Counted from the stretch's first letter, positions 1-10,300 are shown. The stretch is DNA of 64,000 nucleotides from Candidatus Aenigmatarchaeota archaeon (GCA_016181005.1 JACPAE010000004.1:80181-144180), one strand, 5' to 3'. The notes: a model not told the origin generated them from the sequence alone. Numbers and translations are program-made.

Positions 1-1055
1 GAGGATGGTTTTGGACAAAATATTCAGCCGCCCCCTACATGGGTTGCCAATACGGCTGTACTTACTGTTTTCTCCGTGAAGATATGTATAGATTGAATGT
101 CAAAAATAAAATCACTAAAAATTTAGAAGATCCATTTTCCCAGTTTATCAGAGTAAGAATTAATGCACCTGAAATCTTAGACAAGGAATTGCCACTAGTA
201 CCTAAAGATATCATAGTAACTGGCGATTATCAGCCTATTGAAAATAAGTTTAAACTATCTAGAAAGATGCTTGAAGTTTGTCTGAAACATGAATTCCCAA
301 CTCTCATAATAGCAAAATCACCATTAATCCTAAGAGATCTGGATGTGATCAAAAGGATAAGCGAAAAGTCATGGGCTTGTGTTGTTTTCAGCATTTCTTC
401 TACGTCAAAAAGTCATCGAGAATCATTCGAACCTTTTGCGTCATCAATAGAAAGCAGATTCATGATTATGAAAAGATTTAGTGAAGCTGGAATTTATACA
501 GGAACAGCTCTTATGCCCATATTCCCATTTATTACAGATAGCGATGAAAATCTTGAGACAATCGTCGGAAAAACAAAAGAAAATGGAGGGAAATTCATTC
601 TAGCTGGTGGGTTGGTACTCAGCGATAGCCAGGCTGAAGCATTTTACATGTCTTTAGAAAAATATAATAAAAGTCTAGTTGAAAAGTATAAACTCATATA
701 TGGAAACCAATTTTCTCCCCAAGACAATTCCTGGGCTGTAATAGGACGAAAAGTCAGAGAATTATGCAAAAAATACGGTTTAGATTATAGAATTAAAAGA
801 TTTATTCCAGATACACCGTTACTTGTAAATAAAAGAATAGTGGAACAGTTATTTCTAAAAGTTTATGAAATGGAATTGAATGAGGAGAACGAAGAGAGTA
901 TTTTTAGATATAGAAAATTAGCTTGGTTTATTGATGAATTTAAAGAACCAATCTCAAATTTGGCAAGTGGGAAAATATTAATTGATAGGTTAAAAACAGA
1001 TAAAAATCTAAGTAAAATAGAAAAGATTCTTTCAGAGAGAAGGCTATTTAACTAG
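1..1055 (+). CDS. Radical SAM protein, 5' end outside the window
   Basis: The reading frame is already open at base 3, before the first ATG at 39, so the start lies upstream of the window. A CxxxCxxC iron-sulfur motif (CQYGCTYC) sits just after that internal ATG and is preceded by WTKYSAAPYMG, a context seen in SplB/COG1533-like radical SAM proteins. The family cleaves S-adenosylmethionine with a 4Fe-4S cluster to make a 5'-deoxyadenosyl radical. No substrate-specific domain is recognised in the remaining 300 or so residues, so the reaction is unknown. The family call is firm; the COG1533 assignment is moderate. Confidence 0.75.
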   Translation, partial: GWFWTKYSAAPYMGCQYGCTYCFLREDMYRLNVKNKITKNLEDPFSQFIRVRINAPEILDKELPLVPKDIIVTGDYQPIENKFKLSRKMLEVCLKHEFPTLIIAKSPLILRDLDVIKRISEKSWACVVFSISSTSKSHRESFEPFASSIESRFMIMKRFSEAGIYTGTALMPIFPFITDSDENLETIVGKTKENGGKFILAGGLVLSDSQAEAFYMSLEKYNKSLVEKYKLIYGNQFSPQDNSWAVIGRKVRELCKKYGLDYRIKRFIPDTPLLVNKRIVEQLFLKVYEMELNEENEESIFRYRKLAWFIDEFKEPISNLASGKILIDRLKTDKNLSKIEKILSERRLFN

Positions 1056-1087
1056 TAATTGAGTATTGTTCTTAGTCCCCGCAAAAT

Positions 1088-1369
1088 TCATCTTCGATAA
1101 AGTTTCCTAATACCTTTCACACCAAGATACAAAGGCAAGTAAACTGTATCCCAAAAGGCTCCAGCTGCAGTCAAAACTAATCCACCATCATTTGTTTTTT
1201 CGTATTTGGTGAAAGCATAAGGATGATCAAAATCATCGCCTGTTCCGGCAGTAATTATTTTCACAATCGGTGCGGCGTAAATTTCCATAAGCGGAACAGC
1301 TATAGCAAAAATTCCACTCGTTTCTGAATCAAATCTTAGTTTTCCTGGAAATATTTTCGGTATATTCAT
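1088..1369 (-). CDS. Hypothetical protein, 93 aa
   Basis: A small protein with no recognised family. The middle is mixed polar, and the C-terminal third has a hydrophobic or amphipathic stretch (AAGAFWDTVYLPLYLGVKG) followed by a basic tail (IRKLYRR), so a weak membrane association is possible. It is convergent with the radical SAM gene. The stretch upstream of its ATG (about 1370-1410) is A/T-rich and could hold a promoter. Confidence 0.45.
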   Translation of the reverse strand: MNIPKIFPGKLRFDSETSGIFAIAVPLMEIYAAPIVKIITAGTGDDFDHPYAFTKYEKTNDGGLVLTAAGAFWDTVYLPLYLGVKGIRKLYRR

Positions 1370-1476
1370 ATTTACCCTGAGATATAAATAATTAGTTTGT
1401 TGTAATCTTTAAATCCTTTCCCATACTGATGCTATTGCTGGATAAGTTTGCAGATGACAGTTTACAAGCAACTTAA

Positions 1477-3042
1477 TTAACTCAAAATTCTCGTTACAGT
1501 TCCTATACCCTTCGTCTTTCCTTCCCTGAAAACAAACCTGTCCCCCTCTTCCATGTAGTGCGGCGAATACTTGAAAGTGAACTTGACCTCCCCAGTCTCA
1601 CCAGCCTTGAGATACTCCCTGCTCATCGAGTCAATCTTCGCAGATTCGGCAACCGTTGCCAAATGTATCACAGGCTCGTAACCATTTGTTATCCTTGTAG
1701 GATGGGTTAAAACTAAAACATCTGCTTCAAAACTTTTTACAGTATGCGGTTTCAATTCTTCATCACAAATTATCATCCCACGGCCAACATCATCATAGTT
1801 CACTCCTCTTAATGCTGTGCCAACAACAAATCCAGTGTCAGCTTCTGCTATACGGTGATAATGCATTTCTATGCTAGCGGCTTTAACTTTTCTAAACTTG
1901 CCTGCTGAATCAGGGCCCAATAACAATTCTTTCCCTGTCTTCAATCTGCCTTGTTTAATAGTCCCCGAAACAACAGTACCGACACCAGTAACATTGTATA
2001 TCTTGTCGACAAACATCAGAAATGGTTTGTCCAAATTCCTTCTCCTTTCAGGCAATGCAAGCAATAATTTATTCAAAATATCATATCCTTCCAATGTAAC
2101 GGCAGATGTTTTTATTATCGGGACAATTGTATCCAGCTTGTCAATCACGACATTCAGATCATTCCCATCTTTTACCAGATAAGGAATCCTGCCGACATGC
2201 TTCAACAGTTCTTCTATCTGCAGTTCTGCATCCTCCATTTTTTTCTTGCCTACTTTATCAATTTTTGTCATGCACACTATTACCGGGAGATTGACTGCCA
2301 ACAACAATCCCAGATGTTCTTTTGTCATGTTCATCACACCGTCATCGACAGCTACAACAAGCAAGCCATAATCAATATCCTGACCTACAACTCCACGTAT
2401 AGCAGTCCTGAGAAAGCCCTCATGTCCAGGCGCGTCCACGAAACTAATTAGTTTATCTGATTGCTCAACAATTCTACTTCTCTCTTTCTTGTCTAAAGGA
2501 TTTTTGAGGTGCAGCGGTTTGTTATCCTTAAATCCTAATAATGCATAGTGCAAATCTGCCGACAAGTTTCTTTCTATTTCATGAGGCAATACATCCAGAA
2601 AGAGCCAGTTTTTTAATGCTGTGTCAGCTTTGCCTGTCATCAAGGTGCCGAGTAATGTCGACTTGCCATGGTTTACATGGCCGGATGAGGCAATGACAAT
2701 ATGTGATTTGAATCCATTTGCAAAAGCCTTGTTAATGACAATCTTTCCTAGCAAGTTTCCATTATCAGTGAATTTTTCTACTTTAACAATGTTAGCATTG
2801 TTTTCTGCTGTAACAACTTTCAAAACATTTAACGTCTCTTCAAATTCCAAGTCACTCAAACCTTTAGACCTACCGTCGTCATCAACGCCAATGACATAAA
2901 CAGCAGTACCTTTACCAATCTCAAGCAAATACTTCATCTGCGACGCAAGGTGCTGCTTCTTCACGTCCTTCAAATGAATGCTCGGCACCAGCTTCTCCTT
3001 AAACTCGATGTTCTTGTTTTCCCTGTTTGGAATCGATGGCAT
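1477..3042 (-). CDS. GTPBP1-like translational GTPase
   Basis: A 521-residue GTPase of the EF-1-alpha superfamily. A specific N-terminal domain of about 110 residues precedes the G domain: P-loop GHVNHGKST at 121-129, DAPGHE (G3) at 203-208 and TKID (G4) at 259-262. EF-Tu-like domains 2 and 3 follow. The long N-terminal extension and the Asn in the P-loop separate it from EF-1-alpha and aIF2-gamma and match the archaeal relatives of eukaryotic GTPBP1. Its role in archaea is not well defined; ribosome-associated action is inferred from the family. It appears to be transcribed alone. Confidence 0.8.
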   Translation of the reverse strand: MPSIPNRENKNIEFKEKLVPSIHLKDVKKQHLASQMKYLLEIGKGTAVYVIGVDDDGRSKGLSDLEFEETLNVLKVVTAENNANIVKVEKFTDNGNLLGKIVINKAFANGFKSHIVIASSGHVNHGKSTLLGTLMTGKADTALKNWLFLDVLPHEIERNLSADLHYALLGFKDNKPLHLKNPLDKKERSRIVEQSDKLISFVDAPGHEGFLRTAIRGVVGQDIDYGLLVVAVDDGVMNMTKEHLGLLLAVNLPVIVCMTKIDKVGKKKMEDAELQIEELLKHVGRIPYLVKDGNDLNVVIDKLDTIVPIIKTSAVTLEGYDILNKLLLALPERRRNLDKPFLMFVDKIYNVTGVGTVVSGTIKQGRLKTGKELLLGPDSAGKFRKVKAASIEMHYHRIAEADTGFVVGTALRGVNYDDVGRGMIICDEELKPHTVKSFEADVLVLTHPTRITNGYEPVIHLATVAESAKIDSMSREYLKAGETGEVKFTFKYSPHYMEEGDRFVFREGKTKGIGTVTRILS

Positions 3043-3077
3043 ACAGTTCTATTAAACACATCTTATTTTATAAACTT

Positions 3078-3851
3078 TCATTCCGGCACTAGAACGCCCA
3101 CATACCAGATTACCAATATACCCAAGATTAGCAAGGCAAACTGCATCGCTGACTTGGTGACTTTCTTTTCCCTATGGGTTTCTGGCAGCAAGTCAGTGCT
3201 TGCTATGTAAATAAACCCGCCTGCCGCCAATGAAATCAATATGGAAGTCATGTTTTCGAACAAAGGAAGGTAGTAGAATCCGACTATAAATCCCAGCACG
3301 GCAGTCATTTGCGCGAACAGGCTGTACAGAATTATCTTGGCCCGCCTGAACCTCGCATGGAGAAGAATCGCAAACTCTCCGATTTCCTGCGGAACTTCAT
3401 GGAACAGAACTGCAAGGGAAGTGGCAAGCCCGACTCTAAAGTCAATCAAAAATCCAGCAGCTATAATCAAACCGTCCATGAAATTGTGCAGGGCATCCCC
3501 GAATGTTATCAAGTATCCTACAGGATGCGCCTTCTCGTCCGGATGGTGTTTGTTACGGTGCCATATGTGCTCGACTGAATGATGATGGTACAAGAGCAGA
3601 GTCTTCTCAAGAAGGTAAAACAGCAAAATGCCTGCAAGAGTGTAGGTCAGGACTGTTTCCGCCTTGACAACTCCCAAAGCCTCAGGCAGCATATCCAGGA
3701 AAACAACGCCCAGCATCGCGCCTATAGCAAAGCTTATCATGTATTTTGAAACGAATTTCGCCCATTTCTGCTTGTATATCAGCAACAGCCCGCCGCTCAA
3801 GCCAAGAAGGCTTATGAGAAAAACGATGCCAAGTGCAAGGAGGAAAACCAT
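3078..3851 (-). CDS. ZIP family metal transporter
   Basis: A 257-residue polytopic membrane protein of about eight transmembrane segments. The two metal-site helices are intact: HNFMDG in the fourth helix and HEVPQEIGE in the fifth, the ZIP signature that binds zinc or iron in transit. A cytoplasmic loop before the first motif is rich in His (YHHHSVEHIWHRNKHHPDEKAH begins this loop's His cluster), as is common in ZIP proteins. It probably imports a divalent metal, zinc most likely. It is divergent from aIF2-alpha; the start codons are about 50 bases apart. Confidence 0.85.
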   Translation of the reverse strand: MVFLLALGIVFLISLLGLSGGLLLIYKQKWAKFVSKYMISFAIGAMLGVVFLDMLPEALGVVKAETVLTYTLAGILLFYLLEKTLLLYHHHSVEHIWHRNKHHPDEKAHPVGYLITFGDALHNFMDGLIIAAGFLIDFRVGLATSLAVLFHEVPQEIGEFAILLHARFRRAKIILYSLFAQMTAVLGFIVGFYYLPLFENMTSILISLAAGGFIYIASTDLLPETHREKKVTKSAMQFALLILGILVIWYVGVLVPE

Positions 3852-3901
3852 ACAAATACATTAAAAATTCCCTTTTAAATAATAACTATCCAAGTGATTG
3901 T

Positions 3902-4669
3902 ATGGCAGCGAAGGATGGAAGGCCGAGGAACGGGGAATTGGTTCTGTGCACTGTCAGGAAGGTCAGCCAGTTCGCCGCATGGTGCGACGTCGAGGAATAC
4001 CCCAACAGCGAAGGGATGATACACATCGCCGAAGTCGCGGGCAAATGGGTGCACGACATCAAAAAGTTCGTCAAGATGGGCAAGCAGTATGTGGTCAAGG
4101 TTGTCAGGGCAGACGGCAACACTATTCACTTGAGCCTGAAGAGGGTTTCAAAGAGCGAGGAAAGGGGCAAATGGAACGAGTTCAGGAAGGGGCAGAGGGC
4201 CGACAGCATCTTGAAAATTATTGGAAGAGAAATAAATTTGCCTATCGATCAAGTCTACGAGGATATAAAGGCTCCGCTCCAGGAGAATTTCGGCGACCTG
4301 TACGCCGCTTTCGAGGAGATAAAGAAATCCCCGGACATTCTGACAGAGTTGAACATCCCGAAAAAATGGCACGAGGGAATCGTTAAGGTTCTCAAAAAGG
4401 CGCTTGTTGACAAGGAGTATACTATAAAGGTGGAGATGGAGATGCAGAGCTACGACGGGGACGGGATAAAAAGGATTAAATCGATATTAGAGAGCCTGGA
4501 AAAAGGCGGGATACATGTCGCATACGTATCCGCCCCGAAATACATGCTCGACATCAAAACAAAGAATCCGAAGGCGGACAGGAGAAAGCTTGAGCAGCAG
4601 GTTGAAAAGGCCATGTCGGACGCTCAAAAGCTCCACCTTGATGCCAAATACAATTTTGTAGAAGGCTAG
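3902..4669 (+). CDS. Translation initiation factor aIF2 subunit alpha
   Basis: A 255-residue alpha subunit of the heterotrimeric initiation factor that brings Met-tRNAi to the small ribosomal subunit. An S1 domain fills the first 85 or so residues (GELVLCTVRKV..., GMIHIAEVAG, IHLSLKRVS), followed by the helical domain and the C-terminal alpha/beta domain. Length is typical for archaea. I chose the ATG at 3902 because it opens the S1 domain (MAAKDGRPRNGE) and lies about 28 bases after an A/T-rich box (cttttaaat); the longer open frame from 3833 would add non-conserved residues. It heads an operon with aNop10 and the PAC2-family gene. Confidence 0.93.
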   Translation: MAAKDGRPRNGELVLCTVRKVSQFAAWCDVEEYPNSEGMIHIAEVAGKWVHDIKKFVKMGKQYVVKVVRADGNTIHLSLKRVSKSEERGKWNEFRKGQRADSILKIIGREINLPIDQVYEDIKAPLQENFGDLYAAFEEIKKSPDILTELNIPKKWHEGIVKVLKKALVDKEYTIKVEMEMQSYDGDGIKRIKSILESLEKGGIHVAYVSAPKYMLDIKTKNPKADRRKLEQQVEKAMSDAQKLHLDAKYNFVEG

Positions 4670-4674
4670 ATTCG

Positions 4675-4845
4675 ATGAAACTGAGGAAATGCGCAAACTG
4701 CAATGCATACACTTTTAAGCAGACCTGCACAAAATGTAATAAAGAAACTATAAATCCTCACCCGCCCAAATATTCTCCTGAGGATGTTTACGGCGAATTT
4801 AGGAGAAGGATGAAGGCTGAATCAAATGTCGACAGAGATAATTGA
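4675..4845 (+). CDS. nop10: H/ACA ribonucleoprotein protein aNop10
   Basis: A 56-residue protein starting 5 bases after the aIF2-alpha stop. It has the Nop10 zinc ribbon (KCANCNAYTF, then CTKCN) and the linker-plus-helix tail (NPHPPKYSPEDVYGEFRR). Nop10 is a core part of the H/ACA guide complex that directs pseudouridylation of rRNA together with Cbf5, Gar1 and L7Ae. The 3' end overlaps the next gene by 20 bases. The order aIF2-alpha, Nop10, PAC2-family is a recurring archaeal operon, which supports this very short gene. Confidence 0.92.
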   Translation: MKLRKCANCNAYTFKQTCTKCNKETINPHPPKYSPEDVYGEFRRRMKAESNVDRDN

Positions 4846-5623
4846 ACTGGAAAAACCAAAGCTGAAGAACCCCATTTTCGTAGAAGGGTTGCCAGGAATA
4901 GGCCATGTGGGCAGGATTGCGGCAAGCTATCTGGTCGAGGAGCTGAAGGCGAAAAAGTTTGCAGAGCTAATTTCCTCGCATTTTATGCATTACGTGCTTT
5001 TGAAGCAGTCGTCTTCGGTGCATCTGCTGAAGAACGAGTTCTACTACCTGAAGGCGAAGGGAAGCGGAAGGGACTTGATAATACTTGTAGGCGATTCGCA
5101 GAGCGTGGATCCAGAAGGACATTACGAGATTGCGAACAAAATTCTCGAGTATCTGAAAAAATACGGTGTCAAGGAAATGATAACTCTAGGAGGCTTGGGT
5201 ATAGGCGAGGTAAAGGACAAGCCAAAAGTTGTTGGAGCTGTGAGCGACGAAGGGATGGGCAAAAAGTACAAGAGCTACGGGATCGATTTCAACACTGCAA
5301 GCAAAGTCGGAACGATTATAGGCGCATCAGGATTGTTGCTGGGTTTAGGCAAGTTGTACGGCATGAGAGGGTTGTGCTTGCTGGGCGAGACCACAGGATA
5401 CCCGCTTCTGCCAGATCCTAAAGCTGCAGAAGAAGTGCTAAAGGTCTTGGCAAAGGTTCTGGGTTTGAAGATGGATACTACAAAGCTTGACAAGAAGATA
5501 AAGGAAATGGAAGAGTTCATCAAGAAGATGGAGGACATGCAGAGGAAGGTTATGGGCCAGATGATGCAGCAGCAGATGCCGCAGAAAAAGGAAGGCAAGG
5601 AAGAACTGAGCTACATAGGATAA
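4826..5623 (+). CDS. PAC2-family (proteasome assembly chaperone-like) protein
   Basis: A 265-residue protein of the PAC2/COG2047-COG1938 family. It has the family's opening (LKNPIFVEGLPGIGHVGRIAASYLVEEL) and a conserved middle (TLGGLGIG, then GASGLLLGLGKLYGMRGLCLLGETTGYP). In eukaryotes relatives assist 20S proteasome assembly; the archaeal role is less clear. The last 65 residues form a charged, Met- and Gln-rich coiled coil (KKIKEMEEFIKKMEDMQRK). It overlaps aNop10 by 20 bases and is therefore probably translated from the same transcript. Confidence 0.85.
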   Translation: MSTEIIELEKPKLKNPIFVEGLPGIGHVGRIAASYLVEELKAKKFAELISSHFMHYVLLKQSSSVHLLKNEFYYLKAKGSGRDLIILVGDSQSVDPEGHYEIANKILEYLKKYGVKEMITLGGLGIGEVKDKPKVVGAVSDEGMGKKYKSYGIDFNTASKVGTIIGASGLLLGLGKLYGMRGLCLLGETTGYPLLPDPKAAEEVLKVLAKVLGLKMDTTKLDKKIKEMEEFIKKMEDMQRKVMGQMMQQQMPQKKEGKEELSYIG

Positions 5624-5658
5624 AATCTTTAAAAGCGTTTTCTGACAATAAGATATTC

Positions 5659-6267
5659 ATGACTACAAAGCTTTTGATGTCGCAGGAAGAATATCTGGCT
5701 TCAGGAGTTCACATAGGCATGAAGCAGAAGGCCGAGCAGATGAAGCCGTTCATCTACAAGGTAAGGGAAGACGGGCTTGCAGTAATGAACCTGGGAAAGA
5801 TTGACGAGAGGATAAAGACTGCGGCAAAGTTCCTGTCAAGCTTGGAAAAGATTCTTGTTGTCACAAGGAAATCAATTGCATTCAGTTCAATCAAGAAATT
5901 CGGCGAGGCTATAGGCGCAGAAGTTGTTACTGGAAGATTTATGCCAGGAACATTGACCAACCCGACTTACAAGAGCTTTTTCGAGGCTCAGGCTGTTGTC
6001 ATTGTCGATCCTGTAAGCGACCACCAGGCGATGGAGGAGGCTGTAAAAGCAAGAGTTCCTGTTGTCGCCATTTGCGATACTTTCAACGAGACGAAAGACA
6101 TCGACTTGATTATTCCTGCCAACAACAAGGGAAGAAAGTCAGTCGCGACAATTTTCTGGCTACTTGCAAGAGAAATCATGAAGGAACGGGGAGGTATCAA
6201 GTCTGACAAGGACTTCAAGTACGAGATTAAGGATTTTGAAGGGACGGAAGCGAGTCAGCTTGGATAA
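5659..6267 (+). CDS. rps2: 30S ribosomal protein uS2
   Basis: A 202-residue uS2. Diagnostic stretches are the start (YLASGVHIGMKQK), RWPGTL-type FMPGTLTNP and the VPVVAICDTFNETKDIDLIIPANNKGRKS segment near the C-terminus. The N-terminus is short, as in archaeal and not bacterial S2. It binds the back of the 30S head. A TATA-like box (ctttaaaagc) lies about 30 bases upstream. Its 3' end overlaps the convergent hypothetical gene by 13 bases. Confidence 0.95.
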   Translation: MTTKLLMSQEEYLASGVHIGMKQKAEQMKPFIYKVREDGLAVMNLGKIDERIKTAAKFLSSLEKILVVTRKSIAFSSIKKFGEAIGAEVVTGRFMPGTLTNPTYKSFFEAQAVVIVDPVSDHQAMEEAVKARVPVVAICDTFNETKDIDLIIPANNKGRKSVATIFWLLAREIMKERGGIKSDKDFKYEIKDFEGTEASQLG

Positions 6268-6677
6268 TAGGTTGGTTCTTCGCCCCTTTTTGGACGTTCT
6301 CTACGCCAACCATGTTGTGTGTACTCACTTCCTAAAATATGAGCCACTTCCCATGAAACTGCTATATCAGACGGCTTGACGTAACCTTGTGATATCATGA
6401 GCTCTTCAGCTTTATTTATTATGTAAGCTCTGCTAAGCGATCCGCTAGGAATATATACATTAGTCTTTCTCGGTCTTACAGTTCTATCATAGGCGGATAA
6501 AGTATCGGATACGACTCCTCTAAGCTCTTGAATAAATGCATCGGCATCTTCGAACATTTCAATATGTCCAGCGTCAGATAATACCCTTCCCTTTAGACTA
6601 TCTAGTCTTTCCAATTCTTTATTTACTCTTCCCATAAACTGTGTTTTAAGTCTTGAATAGTGCCCCCTGTTTGCCAT
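6255..6677 (-). CDS. Hypothetical protein, about 140 aa
   Basis: An unrecognised protein. The open frame reaches a TTG at 6728, but the ATG at 6677 (MANRGHYSRLKTQF) is preceded by an A/T-rich box (about 6695-6710, read on this strand as atatttaaaa) at leaderless spacing, so I prefer it. The protein is basic, probably soluble and mostly helical; it ends in a Trp/Arg/Pro-rich tail (QHGWRRERPKRGEEP). No catalytic motif is visible. Confidence 0.5.
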   Translation of the reverse strand: MANRGHYSRLKTQFMGRVNKELERLDSLKGRVLSDAGHIEMFEDADAFIQELRGVVSDTLSAYDRTVRPRKTNVYIPSGSLSRAYIINKAEELMISQGYVKPSDIAVSWEVAHILGSEYTQHGWRRERPKRGEEPTYYPS

Positions 6678-6829
6678 ACAAGGAATAACGGCAGTTAATT
6701 TTAAATATCTGATTAAATGCCGCAACAATTTTCAATAACTACACCAAAGTAATCCCACATCTTTGGAATATATTTTCATAAACAGAAAAGGGTATTTATA
6801 CTCAAGCTGAAACCTATATATTGGCCTCA

Positions 6830-6853
6830 AAAACCACAACATATTGTGGTTTT
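6830..6853. promoter_or_regulatory. NrdR-box-like operator
   Basis: A perfect 10-bp inverted repeat with a 4-base centre. Its core CCACAACATATTGTGG (6834-6849) agrees with the conserved positions of the known NrdR box (acaCwAtATaTwGtgt, from bacteria). It lies about 30 bases upstream of nrdR and just downstream of a TATA-like element (cctatatattgg, about 6813-6822), where a repressor would block the start of transcription. It predicts autoregulation of the nrdR-nrdJ operon. Confidence 0.65.
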
Positions 6854-6883
6854 ATAAGTATGCGAACACAATTATAGAAATAC

Positions 6884-7333
6884 ATGAAATGCCCGTATTG
6901 CGACAGCGAAGACACAAAGGTTATAGACAAGAGGGCGAGCGACGAAAGGTCGTTCAGAAGGCGTAGGCAGTGTGAAAAGTGCGAGAAAAGGTTCACAACA
7001 TACGAACGGGTTGAGATAGTCCCCCTAACCGTGATAAAGAAGGACGGAAGAAGGGAGAACTTTGACAGGAACAAGATGCGAGTCGGCATAATGCACGCGT
7101 GCGAAAGAAGACCGATAAACCAGGAAAAAATAGAGAAGATCGTGAACGAGATCGAGACTGAAATCAAAAACATGGACACGGTGGAGATAAAGTCGAAGAT
7201 TGTTGGTGACATGGCAATGGAAAAATTGAAAGAATTGGACGAAGTCGCTTATATCCGTTTTGCATCAGTCTATAAAAAGTTCAGGGACATAGAATCTTTT
7301 GAAAAGGAACTGAAGGAATTGAAAAAGGGATAG
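6884..7333 (+). CDS. nrdR: Transcriptional repressor NrdR
   Basis: A 149-residue NrdR of typical length. The N-terminus is the zinc ribbon (CPYCDSEDTKVIDKR..., CEKCEKRFTTYER) and the rest is an ATP-cone domain that senses dATP/ATP (VIKKDGRRENFDRNKMRVGI). In bacteria NrdR represses ribonucleotide reductase genes when dATP is high. It lies 2 bases upstream of the reductase it would control and behind a NrdR-box-like palindrome, so an autoregulated two-gene operon is the natural reading. NrdR is mainly a bacterial family, so this operon may have been acquired by transfer. Confidence 0.93.
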   Translation: MKCPYCDSEDTKVIDKRASDERSFRRRRQCEKCEKRFTTYERVEIVPLTVIKKDGRRENFDRNKMRVGIMHACERRPINQEKIEKIVNEIETEIKNMDTVEIKSKIVGDMAMEKLKELDEVAYIRFASVYKKFRDIESFEKELKELKKG

Positions 7334-7335
7334 AC

Positions 7336-10300
7336 ATGGAATCTGATATCAACCAGAGAGTTGTTCTTTCCGGAGAACAGAAAGGGTTGAAGGTTCCACG
7401 ATTTTTCACAAAGGACGGTGACAATGTCTATGAAACCATCGAGTGGGAAAAAAGGACATCGATGATAAAAAATCCTGATGGAACTATTGTTTTCAAGATG
7501 GACAATATAGAGATTCCGAAATTTTGGTCGCAAATAGCGACGGACATTCTGGCTCAGAAATATTTAAGAAAGCGTGGCGTTCCGCAAGTCGATGCGGACG
7601 GAAACCCAATTCTGGATGCCCATGGAAGGCAAGTACTTGGAAGCGAGACTTCGTTAAAGCAGGTTGTGCACAGGCTTGCCGGTTGCTGGGCATGGTGGGG
7701 AAGCAAGTTCAATTATTTTGCAACACAGGAAGATGCCAAGGCTTTCTATGACGAGATTGCTTTCATGCTTATGCATCAGCATTGCGCCCCGAATTCCCCA
7801 CAATGGTTCAATACAGGACTAAATTTCGCCTACGGGATTACAGGACCGTCGCAAGGACATTGGTATGTTGATCCAGAAACAAAAGAGTTGACGCAATCTA
7901 TAGATGCTTATTCACATCCGCAAGCGCATGCGTGCTTTATTCAGCCTGTAAAAGATGATTTAGTAAATGACGGAGGAATTTTGGATTTGGCAGTCAGGGA
8001 AGCAAGAATTTTCAAGTACGGCTCCGGGACAGGAACGAATTTTTCCAACCTGAGAGCTAAAGGCGAGCATCTTTCAGGTGGTGGAACTTCGAGCGGTGTA
8101 ATTTCATTTTTGAAGATCAACGACACAGTCGCAGGCTCTATCAAATCTGGCGGTACCACAAGACGCGCGGCAAAGATGGTGCTTCTGAACATCGACCATC
8201 CGGAGATAGAGGCTTTCATAAGATGGAAGGCTGATGAGGAGAAAAAGTTTGCAGCTCTAGTCGGCACAGGATTGGTCAAAGCCGATAGCGTCGAATCTGC
8301 AAGCGAGCATGTGTTCGGACAAAACTCGAACAATTCCGTACGCATTACAGATGATTTCATGAAGGCTGTTGTCGAAGACAAGGATTGGAATTTAACTTGG
8401 AGGACTGATGGAAGAACTGCAAAGACTTTAAAGTCTCGCTATCTATGGGATATGATTGCACAGGCCGCATGGGAATGTGCTGACCCAGGATTGCAGTTTG
8501 ACACGACATACAATGATTGGCACACGTCTCCAAAATCGGGCAGAATAAATGCAACTAATCCATGTAGCGAATTTGCTTATCTTGATAACTCGGCTTGTAA
8601 CTTGGCATCATTGAATTTGGGCAAGTTTATGGAAAATGGTACATTTGATGTTGAAGCATTCAACTATGCTACAAGACTGTGGACTATAGTTCTTGAAATC
8701 TCTGTTTTAATGGCTCAGCTTCCGAGTAAAGAAATAGCAGATGTGACGTATAAAACAAGAAGTCTGGGGTTAGGGTATACAAATCTTGGTTCCGTCTTGA
8801 TGAAGTCAGGAATTGCTTACGACTCCGATAAAGCCAGAGCAATCGCGGCTGCTATAACAGCAATAATGACAGGCGAGAGTTATGCTGCAAGTGCCGAGCT
8901 TGCAAGCATCCTTGGACCATTCGAAGAATTTGAAAAGAATAAAGAGGATATGTTGCGTGTCATTAGAAACCATAGAAGAGTGGCATACAATGCGCCGAAA
9001 GAGGAATACGAGGGCTTGCATGTCGTGCCCCCTGGAATTGACCATACAGAATGCCCTGATTATTTGCTCAAGGCAGCACTTGCGTCTTGGGACAATGCAC
9101 TGATGCTAGGCGAAAGATACGGATATAGAAATGCGCAGTCGACTTTGATCGCACCTACAGGTACGATAAGCTTTGTTATGGACGCTGACACAACTGGAAT
9201 CGAGCCTGATTTTGCTCTCGTGAAATTCAAGAAACTTGTCGGCGGCGGTTACTTTAAGATTATAAACAAGACAATCGAGCCTGCGTTGAAGAATCTTGGC
9301 TACAGCAAGGAGCAGATTAAAGACATTCTCAGGTATCTTGTAGGAAGCAACTCATTCGAAGGCACACCTTACATAAACACGTTCACATTGACAAGGAAAG
9401 GATTTACGGATGCTGAATTGGCAAAGATGGAGAAATTGTTGCATGGCATCCTGAACCTGTCGTTTGTTTTCAATGTCAATACTCTTGGAAAGGAATGCTT
9501 GGAAAGATTAGGATTCAAGGAATCGCAGTACAATTCACCCGAGTTTAATTTGTTGAGGGGGTTGGGTTTCAGGGACGATGAGATAGAAGCCGCTAACGAA
9601 TTCATCTGCGGGACACAGACAATTGAGGGCGCTCCACATTTGAAGTCTGAGCATTATCCGATTTTCGACTGCGCGAACAAGTGCGGTAAGAAGGGGCAGA
9701 GATACATTGACTATATGGCACATGTTCATATGATGGCGGCCGTACAACCATTTTTGTCCGGCAGCATAAGCAAGACAATCAACATGCCAAATCATGCAAC
9801 TGTGGAAGAAATAGAAAAAGTTTACACGGAGTCATGGAAGCTTGCTTTGAAGTCGCTTGCATTGTATCGCGACGGAAGCAAAGTTGTGCAGCCTTTGGCA
9901 GTCTTCAAGCAGAAGGAAGAAGCGGTGGCAACACCGGTAAGAAGAAAGCTGATGCAGGAAAGGAAAGCGATAGCGCACAAGTTCAGGATTGGGAATCAGG
10001 AGGGATACATTCATGTTGGATTGTTCGAGGATGGTGCTCCTGGAGAGTTATTTGTGACAATGGCAAAGCAGGGCAGCACTTTGTCAGGCTTGATGGACGC
10101 TTTTGCATTGACTGTGTCTATAGGTTTGCAGTACGGGGTTCCGCTGAATGTTTTGGTCAGCAAGTTCATCAACAGCAGGTTCGAGCCGATGGGATGGACG
10201 GACAATGAGGACATACCTGTGGCCAAGTCGATTATGGACTACATATTCAGATGGATGGCATTCAAGTTCCTTCCGAATGAAGACTTGAAGGAGCTTGGAC

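Noticed and set aside
3833-3901. Extended N-terminus of aIF2-alpha
   Set aside because: The extra 23 residues precede the conserved S1 start and would overlap the ZIP gene's start region; ATG 3902 has a promoter at the right distance.
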